64,000 nucleotides of DNA from Cepaea nemoralis (taxonomy: Eukaryota; Mollusca; Gastropoda; Stylommatophora; Helicidae), in the NCBI GenBank assembly GCA_014155875.1, contig JACEFZ010003474.1:132501-196500 (forward strand), in the 5' to 3' direction. Of the stretch, positions 52,937-63,843 are shown piece by piece (position 1 is the first letter of the stretch; each line of letters begins with the position of its first letter). The position numbers and the translations under genes are program-made. Below the pieces are notes generated by a model that made no database searches, was not told where the DNA came from, and saw only the letters and a list, made by a program, of their open reading frames with translations.

Positions 52937-55057
52937 TTCTGTAACAAAACATTATTATCTTCCTTTAAAAATAAAAATAAGCATGCGTGAGATGAGATGG
53001 AAGGGTTCAGGCAAAATTATAAACGAAAAACACACAATAATTTATTCTGGAGGGGATACACACGAAAAAGGAGTAGGGCGAATATTTGATAAACAAACAA
53101 CCAAATCAATTAATGGTTACTGGTGTATTTTAGACATAATTATTATGGTCAAATTGAAAGGCAATCAATAGATATAAATATTGTACAAGTATTCGCACCA
53201 ACAACATGCAGTAGTGATGAAGAAATACACCATATTTACGATGAAGTAGACATAGCAATGTCTCAAATTAAATCACAAGATATAAAAATAATACTAGGTG
53301 ATTTCAATGCAAAAGTAGGAAAAGGAAAATGGCGGATGTAGTGGGGAATTATTGTTTAGGTAAAAAAAAAATGAATGAGGAGAACAACTAATAGAATGGG
53401 CAAATATCAATGATATGATAATTGAAAACACCATAAAAGATGACTTTACACATGAAAAAGCCCTGATAAGAAAATACTCAACCAAACTGACTACATACTT
53501 ATTAATAAAAGGTTTCGAAATGCGTTTAATTAATGTAAAGACAAGGCCGGGTGCTGACTGTAATAGTGATCATGTACCACTATGTGGAATAATAAAAGTA
53601 GAGAAGAAAAAAATAGAGGTTATTAATATGAGACTTAATAAAGAGGTTTTGAAGGTTGATAAAGAAATTCAAGAACAATACAGGGTGATTGTGAAATATA
53701 GATATAATGCAATAGCTAAAATACATAATATAAACGAACAATGGGAAATGTTAAGGGATTCCATTCATCAAACGAGCAAAGAAATATTACCAGAGAGAAG
53801 CCAAAAGGCTAAGAAAAAATTTTAGACTGAAAAAAAAAAATTATTAAAGTTGATGGATATAAAGAAATAAGAAATAATTGTGAGAAGGCAAAAGAAAGTT
53901 GGTTAAATGAACACTGCGAGAAAATTGAATTAAATTCTATTAAAGATACAAAAATATGGACAAACAAATCTGTGAGCTCACAGGAAGAAAAATAAGAATA
54001 AATACAGGGTGTTAAAAATATTTTTTTTTTAAACAGGAAAGATATTATTGGAGGAAGATGCTATAATAAAGAGGTGGAATGAGTATATAAGAGACTTATA
54101 TGATGGAGAAAGGGCAGAATTAACAGAAAAAAGTAACTTAGAAGGTCGCCTATTCTAAAAGAAGTCGATGTCGCTTTCAAGCATATGAAGAAAGGAAAAA
54201 CAGCTGGACCAGATGGAATCACAATAGAAGAATTAGAAGTAATGGGAGAGTTTGGAGTAGATATATTAACTAAAATGTTGAATGATATTTACTGCAGTGG
54301 ATGTATATCAAGTAATATTTTAAAATATGTATTTATAGCCATACCAAAACGACCAGGAGCAATTGAATGCGAAGATTTTCGTACGATATACCTCATAAAT
54401 CATGTCTCTAAGCTTCTACTTAGAATTATGATGAGAAGAACAAGAAAAAAAATAAAAATGGAAATTGGCAAAGAACAGTATGGATTTGTGGAAGGAAAAG
54501 GTACAAACAATGCAATATATACATAACGGACACTATTAGAAAGATCAACAGAGACAAATAAAGACATATATACTACGGCATTTGATAAAGTAAGACATGA
54601 TGAAATGGTTAAAATGTTGGAAGACATTAGCATTGATGGGGAAGATCTCAGAATAATAAAAAATATAAGATATTTACTGGAGCCAAATAGCAGCAATTAA
54701 AATGGGAAATAAAGAAGGAAATTATGAACAAATAAAGTTGGAAGTAAGACAGGGATGTGTTTTGTCACGGGATCTCTTCTCCCTCTATAGCGAAGTAATA
54801 TGAGAGAGATCAAAGAAAAGCTAAGAATAATATTTGGAGGTTATAATATAAATAATATACGCTATGCAGATGACACAGTATTGATGGCAGATAATGCAAC
54901 AGATATACAACAACTGTTGGACATTGTAGTAACAGAAAGTGCAAAGAAAGGACTCTCCTTGAATATCAAGAAAACAGTAACAATGGTGATATCAAAGAAA
55001 CAGGTGACACCCAAATGTGAAATAGAGATAGAAGGGAAAATTATTCACCAAGTGGAT

Positions 55058-55058
55058 T

Positions 55059-55134
<76 letters not shown>

Positions 55135-55570
55135 AGTGCCGTGCCGACTGGCGTAGGCGTTCATGACTCTCCACAGATCTCTATCCTTGGTTTATAGTCT
55201 TCTTCTTCTTCAGCGTTCCGAGCCATTGAGGTTCTTTGCTGCAGATACAATCCGTCTCCATTCGTCTCTCTAGTTGACCTTCTCTTGCCAGTCGTTGATT
55301 CTAAGTGCTTGTAGGTCTGTATATATATTATCTCTCCACCGTCTTCTTGGTCTACCTCGGGGTCTACGGTCATTTATTTCCTGAGTGTAAGCGAGTTTTG
55401 TTTCCCTATTATCTTCCATTCTTTCTATATGCCCCAACCATTGTAGTCTATTAGCCTTCATGATACCAGTGATTAGCGGGGACTTAAACAGATCATAAAT
55501 GTCTTTGTTACTTCTTCTTTTCCACTCTCCACTTTGTGTATCCCTAATGGGTCCAAAGATCTTGGTTTAT
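55058..55570 (-). mobile_element. RTE LINE 3' end nested in opposite orientation
   Basis: About 80 bp of the host LINE family's own 3' end plus a long (GAT)n tail (the 55060-55134 ATC run on the plus strand), flanked by 'agtggat' at 55051-55057 and 55571-55577. The 3' end is nearly identical to the host's at 56100-56160. Confidence 0.75.
55199..55560 (-). mobile_element. Second-level nested LINE 3' end with (GAA)n tail
   Basis: The minus strand encodes RLQWLGHIERMEDNRETKLA then RRPRGRPRRRWRDNIYTDLQ. The GAA tail lies at 55199-55213. It is flanked by a perfect 13-bp duplication 'cttggtttatagt' (55186-55198 and 55561-55573). It belongs to a different LINE family from the host. Confidence 0.8.
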
Positions 55571-56509
55571 AGTGGATAGTTTTAATTATCTAGGGACATT
55601 TATAACATCAGATGGAAGATTCACAACAGAGATTAAGAGCAGAATATGCCAAGCAAAGGTTGCATTTCAGAAAATGAGGAATATCTTATGCAATAAGTCA
55701 ATATCATTGAATGTAAGAAAGAGAGTGCTAAGGTACTATATAGAACGTGTTTTGCTGAATGACTGTGAATCTTGGAATATAAATGAAGGAAATTAGGAAG
55801 ATATTGGAAACAACAGATATGTGTTTCCTGAGACGAATGTTGCGAATTTCTTGGACTGCGAAAGTAACCAACAACGAATGCCTGAAAGAGGGTAATGAAA
55901 CTAGAACATTATATAAAACAATAAGAAATAGTCAAACAACTTTTTTGGTCATGTGATGAGAAGAGAGCCATTGGAGAACATCATGACAACTGGAAAGATC
56001 GAGAAGAAGAGAGGTAGAGGCAGCCAAGAGATATGATGCTGGGTGGATCGCGACGGTGGCATGGAGGAATATCAACAGTAGAGTTGATCCAGAAAACCAA
56101 AGACCAAGATCTGTGGAGAGTCATGAACGCCTCCGCCAGTTGGCATGGCACTTGATGATGATGATGAAATAAACAAGTCCCGAATCAGGTACATGCTGTA
56201 GGTCTGAGAAGTGTTGGGACCATCATATTCTGTAGACCTGAATGCCTGGAGAAATAACGGGCCAGTCTTTCCCTCTTTTAGCACACGGGGAGTGCAGCCA
56301 TCCAACCCTCCTAACCATTACACTAACGTGTCTTACTTGATTCATGTGTTTATTATTTCCCAATGTATTTTTCCAATTTGAATTGCTGCTATTTATTTCC
56401 AGTAAAACGTAAAGTTTATCACCCGTGAACACGTTTTAAGATGCATTTTACATATGATGCCAGACCCATCTATTTGTAGACCAATCGGCATTCATGTCAA
56501 GGGTTAGAA

Positions 56510-56680
56510 GACGGCTGCTGATGATTTGGAAGTAGACCACTTTGCTTTGATTTCGGTGGTACGAGCGTCGGTCGTTCAAAGCAATGGCAATCTACTGGAC
56601 GTAAAATGTCTAGTAAATAACAAACAGCTAAAACATGCTGGCGTTGACTGCGACGTCCCGTATAGGATATGCAGTTAACT
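56510..56680 (+). mobile_element. SINE-B copy
   Basis: Partial copy ending 'gtataggatatgcagttaac', with a T run after it. Confidence 0.7.
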
Positions 56681-56689
56681 CTTTTTTTT

Positions 56690-56885
56690 TCAATCGGTGC
56701 TCGATGGTTAATGTGGTCAGTATCACAGTGGCCGCCTTTGCTTCCAAAAAAATTTCCTGGTACCCATTTTAAAGTGGGTTGACAAGGAAGCCTAGGTCAG
56801 TTTTAAACATCCACCTGGATGCTGAATCGACTCCCTGACCACGGGACCGCCAGGCAGCGTCTAGCCACTGGACTATCGCGGCCGT
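56690..56885 (-). mobile_element. SINE-C copy
   Basis: Contains 'tggtacccattttaaagtgg' and a tRNA-like head near 56830-56880 ('ctagccactggactatcgcg'). Confidence 0.75.
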
Positions 56886-56914
56886 CTGTTTATACTTAAC
56901 AACTCATTTATATG

Positions 56915-57308
56915 GTTGTTTCGGGATTTGAAATTTAAATATTGAGCACAACCCACTACTGGCAACGCCGATCGCATTCTGGTAGGAACCTAAGGCCTAT
57001 CCACGTCAATATGGAAGCACTATACTCGAGTTTCGCCCTCATTTGAGCTCGTCAGTAGTGCATATCCCTGACCGGATCCAGAAACAGTCCCGGATCACGC
57101 GTGTGAAGCGGGTGTGTAACCACGCGACACACACTGGACACACCAAATTATCACAACAGAACACCACAACGCTACCCATCGTAGGCTATGCTCAAGATTG
57201 CCCAATCGCCGCGACCGACGTCCGTCAATCGATGGGACCCGAACGATCAGGACTTCTCACTGGCAAGGAACACCAGGCCTCCTAAATCCAGTGAGCAATA
57301 ATCAATTG
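56915..57308 (+). mobile_element. GC-rich repeat E, tandem copy 3
   Basis: Unit of about 395 bp starting 'ggttgtttcgggatttgaa' and immediately followed by another copy starting with the same bases. It is very similar to copy 1 at 12860. Confidence 0.8.
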
Positions 57309-57602
57309 ATTATGTGGTTGTTTCGGGATTTGAAATTTAAATATTGAGCACAACCCACTACTGGCAACGCCGATCGCATTCTGGTATGAACCTAAGGCCT
57401 ATCCACGTCAATATGGAAGCACTATACTCGAGTTTCGCCCTCATTTGAGCTCGTCAGTAGTGCATATCCCTGACCGGATCCGGAAACAGTCCCGGATCAC
57501 GCGTGTGAAGCGGGTGTGTAACCACGCGACACACACTGGACACACTAAATTATCACAACAGAACACCACTACGCTACCCATCGTAGGCTATGCTCAAGAT
57601 AT
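57309..57602 (+). mobile_element. GC-rich repeat E, tandem copy 4, truncated
   Basis: Nearly identical to copy 3 for 290 bp, then breaks into an inverted piece at about 57603. Confidence 0.8.
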
Positions 57603-57745
57603 CACAGGGATATGCACTACTGACGAGCTCAAATGAGGGCGAAACTCGAGTATAGTGCTTCCATATTGACGTGGATAGGCCTTAGGTTCATACCAGAATG
57701 CGATCGGCGTTGCCAGTAGTGGGTTGTGCTCAATATTTAAACTCA
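57603..57745 (-). mobile_element. GC-rich repeat E, inverted piece
   Basis: Inverted copy of the first 140 bp of the unit. With copy 4 it makes a fold-back with arms of about 130 bp. Confidence 0.8.
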
Positions 57746-57809
57746 TTTATAGTTGTATTTTGTTAAAAACGAAAAGATTTCCTCCTTTTTTAGTTTGTGT
57801 AATATTATT

Positions 57810-58022
57810 CAACCGCCTCCGTGGCTATGACGTTACGGGCACGGTTCGTAATTCCGCTTACTTGCGTTCAAAACACAGCTGCGACCGATTTGGCAGCAGA
57901 TCGTCTCACGCTGGGTTTTAACGTGTTGGTATGGGAGCAAACTACTGAACGTAAACTTGCCAAGACATCAACAATAGCAGTGTTGGTCTTGACAGCGATG
58001 TCTTGTAAATAGGATATACAAA
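57810..58022 (+). mobile_element. SINE-B copy
   Basis: Full copy with the head 'cctccgtggctatgacgtta'. A short internal deletion removes the 'tcgttcagaaagcaatgg' block. Confidence 0.8.
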
Positions 58023-58184
58023 AAATATATATATATTATTCAGGTCGACGTATGAGGATTAGTGTTAGTGAAACACAGTTTGATAATTCGTCAACATACC
58101 GAGTCTAGGGTTCAAAGTCAGATGTGGACGATTTGGGAGTAAAACGTTAACTAAAGGTCTATGTGACTTTTTTTTTTTTTTTTG

Positions 58185-58382
58185 CATATCATTTCTACAG
58201 GATATCTTGGCAAGTTTATGTTCAGTAGCTTGCCATTGCTTTCTGAACGACCAGCTCCCATACCAACTCGTTAAAACCCAGCGCATTGTGGTCTGCTGCC
58301 AAATCGGTCGCAGTTGTGATTCGAAAGACGGAAAGTGAGCTTACGAATCGCGTCCGTAAGCCCTTCGCCATGGAGACCTGCC
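58185..58382 (-). mobile_element. SINE-B copy, inverted next to the previous one
   Basis: Minus-strand copy that forms an inverted pair with 57810-58022, with 160 bp between. It ends at 'ccatggagacc' (head). Confidence 0.8.
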
Positions 58383-58980
58383 TATGTGATTTACAGAATA
58401 CATAATTACAGACGTATAACAAAGAACATACGTTATGGACAATTACAAATATAAATCAAGATCTTCAACACGGTGAAAGAGTTTTAATATCTTTAAAGTA
58501 TATGATAAACACAATTTGTTAGCAAAGTACAATATTGTGTTTAGTCAAGTCAACGAAGTACATACATTCAAGCAACAAAACATACTTAAACATTGGCTAA
58601 AAGGAAGAGCGAATGTATTGCACATATAATTATATTCACAACCAGTCATCAATATCTGCACATTTAGTAGTTCATATCCATTCTCTCCCCACACCTGTAC
58701 ATCATCTATGCTATAACTGTCATGAGATACGTTAAAAATGATGAGACCCGTGGCAATTGTGCTCCAGCGTACGATTGGTGGAAATCCTGAATGCAGATAT
58801 ACAGATGAACCGCTCCTTCTATCCAATAGTGCTAAGACAGTGGTTCTAAACCAGTGGGAACTCCACCCTCCTTTCCCCAAGGGTTAATTTTAGTGTTTCC
58901 GAAGGGAGGGGGGGGGGGGGGGGGGGTGTTAAGATTATTTCAAGATCGTGTTAATATAGAAACCGATATTAGCTTTCCTT
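58383..58980. other. Stretch without recognised features
   Basis: Contains a G run at 58905-58927. Nothing else was seen. Confidence 0.35.
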
Positions 58981-58985
58981 ATTAT

Positions 58986-59165
58986 CAGTGTCCCTGGCCA
59001 TCAGATGAACCCACTCTGACTTCACAGGTACTTGTAATTTACGTCCCCAGGTCACGGACGAGAAGTCCACATTTTAGTCCCACTCTCAGGTGTAGGAGCT
59101 GAACCCCTTGCCTCGGCATCAGCACACCGGATGTTTAAGAACGCGCGTTCTTATCCATTTGGCCA
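58986..59165 (-). mobile_element. SINE-D copy with tRNA-like end
   Basis: Shares its left part with 3238-3330. The right part ('ggagctgaacccc', 'cgcgttcttatccatttggc') looks like a reversed tRNA-type head. Confidence 0.6.
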
Positions 59166-59317
59166 TATTGACCTCAACCTCAAGGTATCAAAAAGGGGTC
59201 TTTTCTTATACTGTTGCCATTTATCCCAACAATAGGGACCTTTGTAAGTAAAAGTAAAGGACCCTTTTGCACACCTTTACATGTATTGGGCTTAAGGTGC
59301 TTGACCCGTATGTTATA

Positions 59318-59515
59318 CGCCAATCGGCAGTGGGTGGATGATGTGGTCGGTATCACATCTCCAGCCTTTACTTTCTCAAAACATGTTCTGGTACCCATTT
59401 AAGGCTGCGAGCCCAGGTCAATTTTAAAACTTTGCAATCCGACCTATGCGGATTCGAACGCATGACCACTGGGCCGACAGGCGGGCTTCTAGTCACTGCG
59501 CTAATACAGCTCCCA
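59318..59515 (-). mobile_element. SINE-C copy, best tRNA-like head
   Basis: B box on the minus strand near 'ggtcatgcgttcgaatcc'; A-box region 'gcgcagtgactagaagc'. Confidence 0.75.
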
Positions 59516-59571
59516 GTAGAAACCTCTACTTTAATGGTTATCTAGGGCACGACTATATTTGGTTATTTAAT

Positions 59572-59672
59572 GTTAATGTTGCATGTCCTTTACAGGACAT
59601 TGCGACCAATTCCAACGAGATATTGTCTAAGTAAGTTTACGTTCGGTGTTTTATTATTGCTTTCTGAACGAG
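59572..59672 (-). mobile_element. SINE-B fragment
   Basis: 'gcatgtcctttacaggacat' to 'tgctttctgaacgag'. Confidence 0.7.
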
Positions 59673-60370
59673 AAGACATCGTTGAAGTCCCGCGGAACTA
59701 TGTAGGGAGTAATCCACCTCCTACTCCGCCATCAGCACAACTGAAGTTCAAGTGCAAACGCATTCAGCCCTGTGAATACACACTTTCGCATTTGGTTATG
59801 CTAAAGCTAATTTCAGCTACTCTGGAACCTACGCATTTCTGCCATGAAACATTGCATATGTCTGTAAAAGAAAAGAAGACGAGACAAGATATGTAATATC
59901 TAAGTCTGACTTCACAAAATATAAACAGCATTGTTAATTATGATAAAATATAGGACGATCTAACATGTGTTTTTCTGGCATCTATAATTCATCGCCTGTG
60001 GCTTGAAAATCTGTCTTTTTGTTTACTGGATCTTCAACCAGATGCTCGTAATCCTCCCCTTGTGATATTCTGAGAAATCTAAACATTCTGTGGAGAAAAT
60101 AGATGGTGTTTAATTGAATTTCTATATTTCATGTAAACATGAGTGTAAGCTTGTATTTTCTTTATGAATCTGACTGTAAGAAAGAAGTCTTCTCAACAAC
60201 ATGATGTTATCAAAATCAGACTTGGATACCAACAATAAACCAAATATAACAATTACAACAACAGAAGTAAAATGAATATGATGGATTATAAGTGTAACGA
60301 GACCAGACAAGATCAGAAACGATGGTATCAGTAAGTAAGTGGTGACAACACAAACGTAGGGCTATGTTAC
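59673..60370. other. Stretch without recognised features
   Basis: No coding or repeat signal seen. Confidence 0.35.
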
Positions 60371-60374
60371 AAAA

Positions 60375-60726
60375 CATCAATCAAATGGTTCGGTCATCTA
60401 GTAAGACTATTACGAGACAGGACTTGCAGACAACTCTAGCATTTAGATAACACGGAAAGATAGGAAGAGTTATCCCCCACAACAAACTGATGGACTAAAT
60501 CGACTAAATGAGATTGTGAATACCACCATGAATGAAACGCACACCAAACCTCGCTTGAAGTCTTTCTTCTTAACCTGGAGTTTAAAGGCAAAACATGGAT
60601 GACGGTATTACGAAGAAGAAGAAGAAGAAGAAGAAGAAGAAGAAGAAGAAGAAGAAGAAGAAGAAGAAGAAGAAGAAGAAGAAGAAGAAGAAGAAGAAGA
60701 AGAAGAAGAAGAAGAAGAAGAAGAAG
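60375..60726 (+). mobile_element. LINE 3' end with (GAA)n tail
   Basis: SIKWFGHLVRLLRDR is followed by degraded sequence and 'aaaacatggatgacggtatt', leading into (GAA)n at 60614-60726. This is the same plan as the nested element at 55199, so the long GAA repeat is an expanded LINE tail. Confidence 0.6.
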
Positions 60727-61059
60727 GTCGCATTAAACGCATATAACAATTTACTGTTATTTAAACTTATTGTTGGTAGCGAAAGATTGATTAATAAAGA
60801 CAACAGTGAGACATACAAAGATCACCCAGTAATAAACAGTATCTTACTGTAATGCTTCTTAAATGTACTTTGAGGACTCCTATTAGTGTACATATGATGT
60901 ACTATTTCATAGTAGTTGTGATTACTTGATATTCTAATTTATCGAAATTAGAAGCAATAATAATCCCAGTCTGTAATCCTAATGTTATGTAACAAACAAA
61001 CAACTTCTAATTGCTTTCTTTTTGTATGTCATCGCATATAACACGAGCTATTGACTATC
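60727..61059. other. Stretch without recognised features
   Basis: AT-rich, nothing recognised. Confidence 0.35.
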
Positions 61060-61099
61060 TATGACCCCATATTGTAGATTACTATGTTGGGAGAGTCTT

Positions 61100-61290
61100 C
61101 AGGTTCCTGTACTTAAAAGATTGTTAGAAGCGCAATGTGTTATATACCTGCTGATGTCCCTTCATTCCATGTCACTCAGTTCTTTCATATCTAGCTCTAC
61201 ACTGTCTCTCCATCTTCCTTCTGGGTGTGACGGGCTGGCCTTCGGAATCGTCGCTTGCATAAAAATATTGCTTTTTGGTCAAGACGTCAA
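61100..61290 (-). mobile_element. Possible LINE 3' end
   Basis: The minus-strand frame PEGRWRDSVELDMKELSDME resembles the 'GrP..RW.D.v..D...l' end of RTE-like proteins. Short and diverged. Confidence 0.4.
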
Positions 61291-61455
61291 CCGCAGGTAA
61301 GTCTAGATAGTTATTAAAGAGTTCGTAGTAATACGACAAACAGAAGGGTTCCCGCTAAGGCAGTGGTTCTCAACCTTTTTTGGCCCATTCCCCCCTTCAC
61401 CATATTTTCAGAACGCCATCCCCCACTTCCTATCAAAAATTTGGCCCGTTCCCCC

Positions 61456-61995
61456 TGTCAGAATCTTGAATGTGACCATCCGAGATGCAGGAACATCGTT
61501 ACGCCCGCCAGGCGAATAGTCCCCAGTCGGGATGCAGTAACATCGTTACGCCCGCCAGGCGAGTATTAGTTACCTGCCCGCGAGGTTGCTGGCTGACGTG
61601 ACAGCCAGCGGTCAGGCAAGGACAAAGCGAGACGCACGCAGGCTTCGTGCGTCCAGCCATAGAGGGCAAGCGCTTTGCTAGAAACAGACAGACAGCTGGG
61701 GTACTCGGACGAGACAGGACGTATGGAAGAGAAAGGCTTTGTGTAGTTCTGTGCCCGAAAGTCGAGTGCTTGTTCATCTTGTGAGATAGACTGTAAGCTG
61801 TGGGTTGTCTGTAAGTGTATTGATGTATAATATCTGTATTGTAATGATCATCACATGCCAAACTAGATTGTGTTGCATGTGATCTGTAAATAAATCCATT
61901 GAACTTCGTGTCGTTGTGTCTCAAGTCCAATCATGTTGTACTTGTACTTGTCTCACATGTGTTAGGTATAACGAGCCAGGTTTAAGACCCTGACA
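61456..61995 (+). repeat. LTR, left copy (540 bp)
   Basis: Begins TGTCAG and ends CTGACA, with AATAAA near 61890 and an internal 47-bp imperfect direct repeat ('catcgttacgcccgccaggc' twice, near 61495-61560). It is followed by a primer site. The 143-codon antisense frame is incidental. Confidence 0.85.
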
Positions 61996-62343
61996 TGTGT
62001 GAACGTGGGGGCTCGTCCGGTGTTTTAGATGAACGTGATAGCATCGTCCAGCTTTAAATGAACGTTGTTTAACTAATTAAGATGTAAACAATAGTTGTGA
62101 TCGTGAAGACTCATCCTCATATATTATTAGATTGTTTGAATATGGACGTTAGATGTGAACGTAAAGTACATACATTTGTTTGATCTTGTAAACGTGTAAA
62201 ACATCAGTGATTGTGTAACTTGTCGCCATTTTGACCTTGTCAACATTGTGAAGTTGTCGCCATTGTGACCTTGTCGCCATCTTGTAAACTTGATGTCTAT
62301 GTCCTTACTGAATGTCATCTTAATGTAAGTGATGTGTCACACA
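61996..62343 (+). other. Internal region with tRNA-Pro-type primer binding site
   Basis: 348 bp. TGGGGGCTCGTCCGG at 62006-62020 equals the primer site complementary to the 3' end of tRNA-Pro used by many retroviruses and LTR elements. The rest is a non-coding leader with short 'cttgtcgccat' repeats near 62220-62280. No gag or pol is present. Confidence 0.75.
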
Positions 62344-62883
62344 TGTCAGGGTCTTAAACCTGGCTCGTTATACCTAACACATGTGAGACAAGTACAAGTA
62401 CAACATGATTGGACTTGAGACACAACGACACGAAGTTCAATGGATTTATTTACAGATCACATGCAACACAATCTAGTTTGGCATGTGATGATCATTACAA
62501 TACAGATATTATACATCAATACACTTACAGACAACCCACAGCTTACAGTCTATCTCACAAGATGAACAAGCACTCGACTTTCGGGCACAGAACTACACAA
62601 AGTCTTTCTCTTCCATACGTCCTGTCTCGTCCGAGTACCCCAGCTGTCTGTCTGTTTCTAGCAAAGCGCTTGCCCTCTATGGCTGGACGCACGAAGCCTG
62701 CGTGCGTCTCGCTTTGTCCTTGCCTGACCGCTGGCTGTCACGTCAGCCAGCAACCTCGCGGGCAGGTAACTAATACTCGCCTGGCGGGCGTAACGATGTT
62801 ACTGCATCCCGACTGGGGACTATTCGCCTGGCGGGCGTAACGATGTTCCTGCATCTCGGATGGTCACATTCAAGATTCTGACA
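62344..62883 (-). repeat. LTR, right copy, inverted (540 bp)
   Basis: Exact inverted counterpart of the left LTR, one difference in 540 bases by eye. Outside lie ccccc on both sides (61451-61455 and 62884-62888), fitting a 5-bp target duplication. Confidence 0.85.
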
Positions 62884-62888
62884 CCCCC

Positions 62889-63222
62889 CTTCACCATATT
62901 TTCAGAACGTCATTCCCCCCCCCCCCCTTTCATATTTCCTATCTAAAAATCCCCTCACCCCTACACAGTATACGTAAACGTGAAAGGAAAATGTAATAAC
63001 ATATACTAATAAAGTCTAGACATCCACATAAAACATGATTTGTGGGTCTACTTACTTTATAAAATGAATTTTAGAAGGACGGGACATACATAACTGTAAA
63101 GTATGAAGGGAAAAACTATGCCAAGTAATCGGTTCTTGTATTAACACGATCTTGAAATGGTCTTCATTCCCCCCCTGGAAACCATGAAATTCCCCCCTGG
63201 GGGGGGGGGGGAATTCCCCACC
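62889..63222. other. Right part of the hAT element
   Basis: C-rich and G-rich runs (62913-62926, 63199-63211) that could pair, plus unique sequence. Confidence 0.5.
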
Positions 63223-63407
63223 GGTTGAGAACCACTGCGCTAAGGAGTTTACGACACACTTTCTGCGTCGGTAAGACGGTTAGATACTATGGGCATCGCT
63301 AGCCATTTGTATTTCTTATTTTCAGTAGCGTATTCATGTCCGGCAACATTCAACAAAAACATGAATAAATACAAATGCTTGTAATATTTTTGTCCGGCCT
63401 TAGAAAG

Positions 63408-63438
63408 CCCCCCCCCCCCCCCCCCCCCCAAAAAAAAA
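63408..63438 (+). repeat. C run followed by A run
   Basis: About 21 C and 9 A. Confidence 0.95.
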
Positions 63439-63728
63439 TTCATGTCTTACCGCGACTGTTTAGCTACGCGGTACATCTTCCAATCTAGAAGTGGGCAAAT
63501 CACGCTTTGCTAGGAGTAAGACTTATATTGCCTACAGCTACTGTACTTTGTCAAATCTCCTTGACTTGACCTTGTTCGGAAACTTGTTCTCGACAACTAA
63601 TGCCACGCTGTGAATTCGGTATTTTCCATACCAGCTTTTTTCTATATTTCTTGATCTCATTTACTAACTCATTCATTGTTACAATGTTATATTTGTTTAT
63701 GTATGAATGTTATATAACTGATGGGGAT

Positions 63729-63843
<115 letters not shown>

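Larger units (their letters stand above)
52985..56160 (+). mobile_element. Decayed RTE-type LINE carrying nested insertions
   Basis: Order of recognisable parts: endonuclease REMRWKGSGKI, VQVFAPTTCSSDEE, ILGDFNAKVGKG (53300); RT MKKGKTAGPDGITIEELE (54185), AIPKRPGAIECEDFRTIYL, EQYGFVEGKGTNNAIYT, IRYADDTVLMADNATD (54850); then DSFNYLGTFITSDGRFTTEI after the insertion, and CFLRRMLRISWTAK. Several stops and frameshifts occur, and motif A is damaged near 54575. The (GAT)n tail is at 56150-56166. Confidence 0.85.
61361..63237. mobile_element. Non-autonomous hAT element with 8-bp target duplication
   Basis: 15-bp perfect TIRs, CAGTGGTTCTCAACC (61361-61375) and its complement (63223-63237), flanked by an exact 8-bp duplication cgctaagg (61353-61360 and 63238-63245). 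This TIR is typical of hAT elements related to Charlie/ZBED. A subterminal repeat unit starts near 61379 and again near 61440. The second copy is split by the LTR insertion. No transposase frame is present. Confidence 0.9.

Noticed and set aside
60595..60818. Poly-Lys / poly-Phe frames
   Set aside because: Translation of a (GAA)n tract that is the tail of a LINE.
61499..62840. Two identical 143-codon frames
   Set aside because: Both are antisense to the inverted LTRs and are identical only because the LTRs are. No protein family is recognised.
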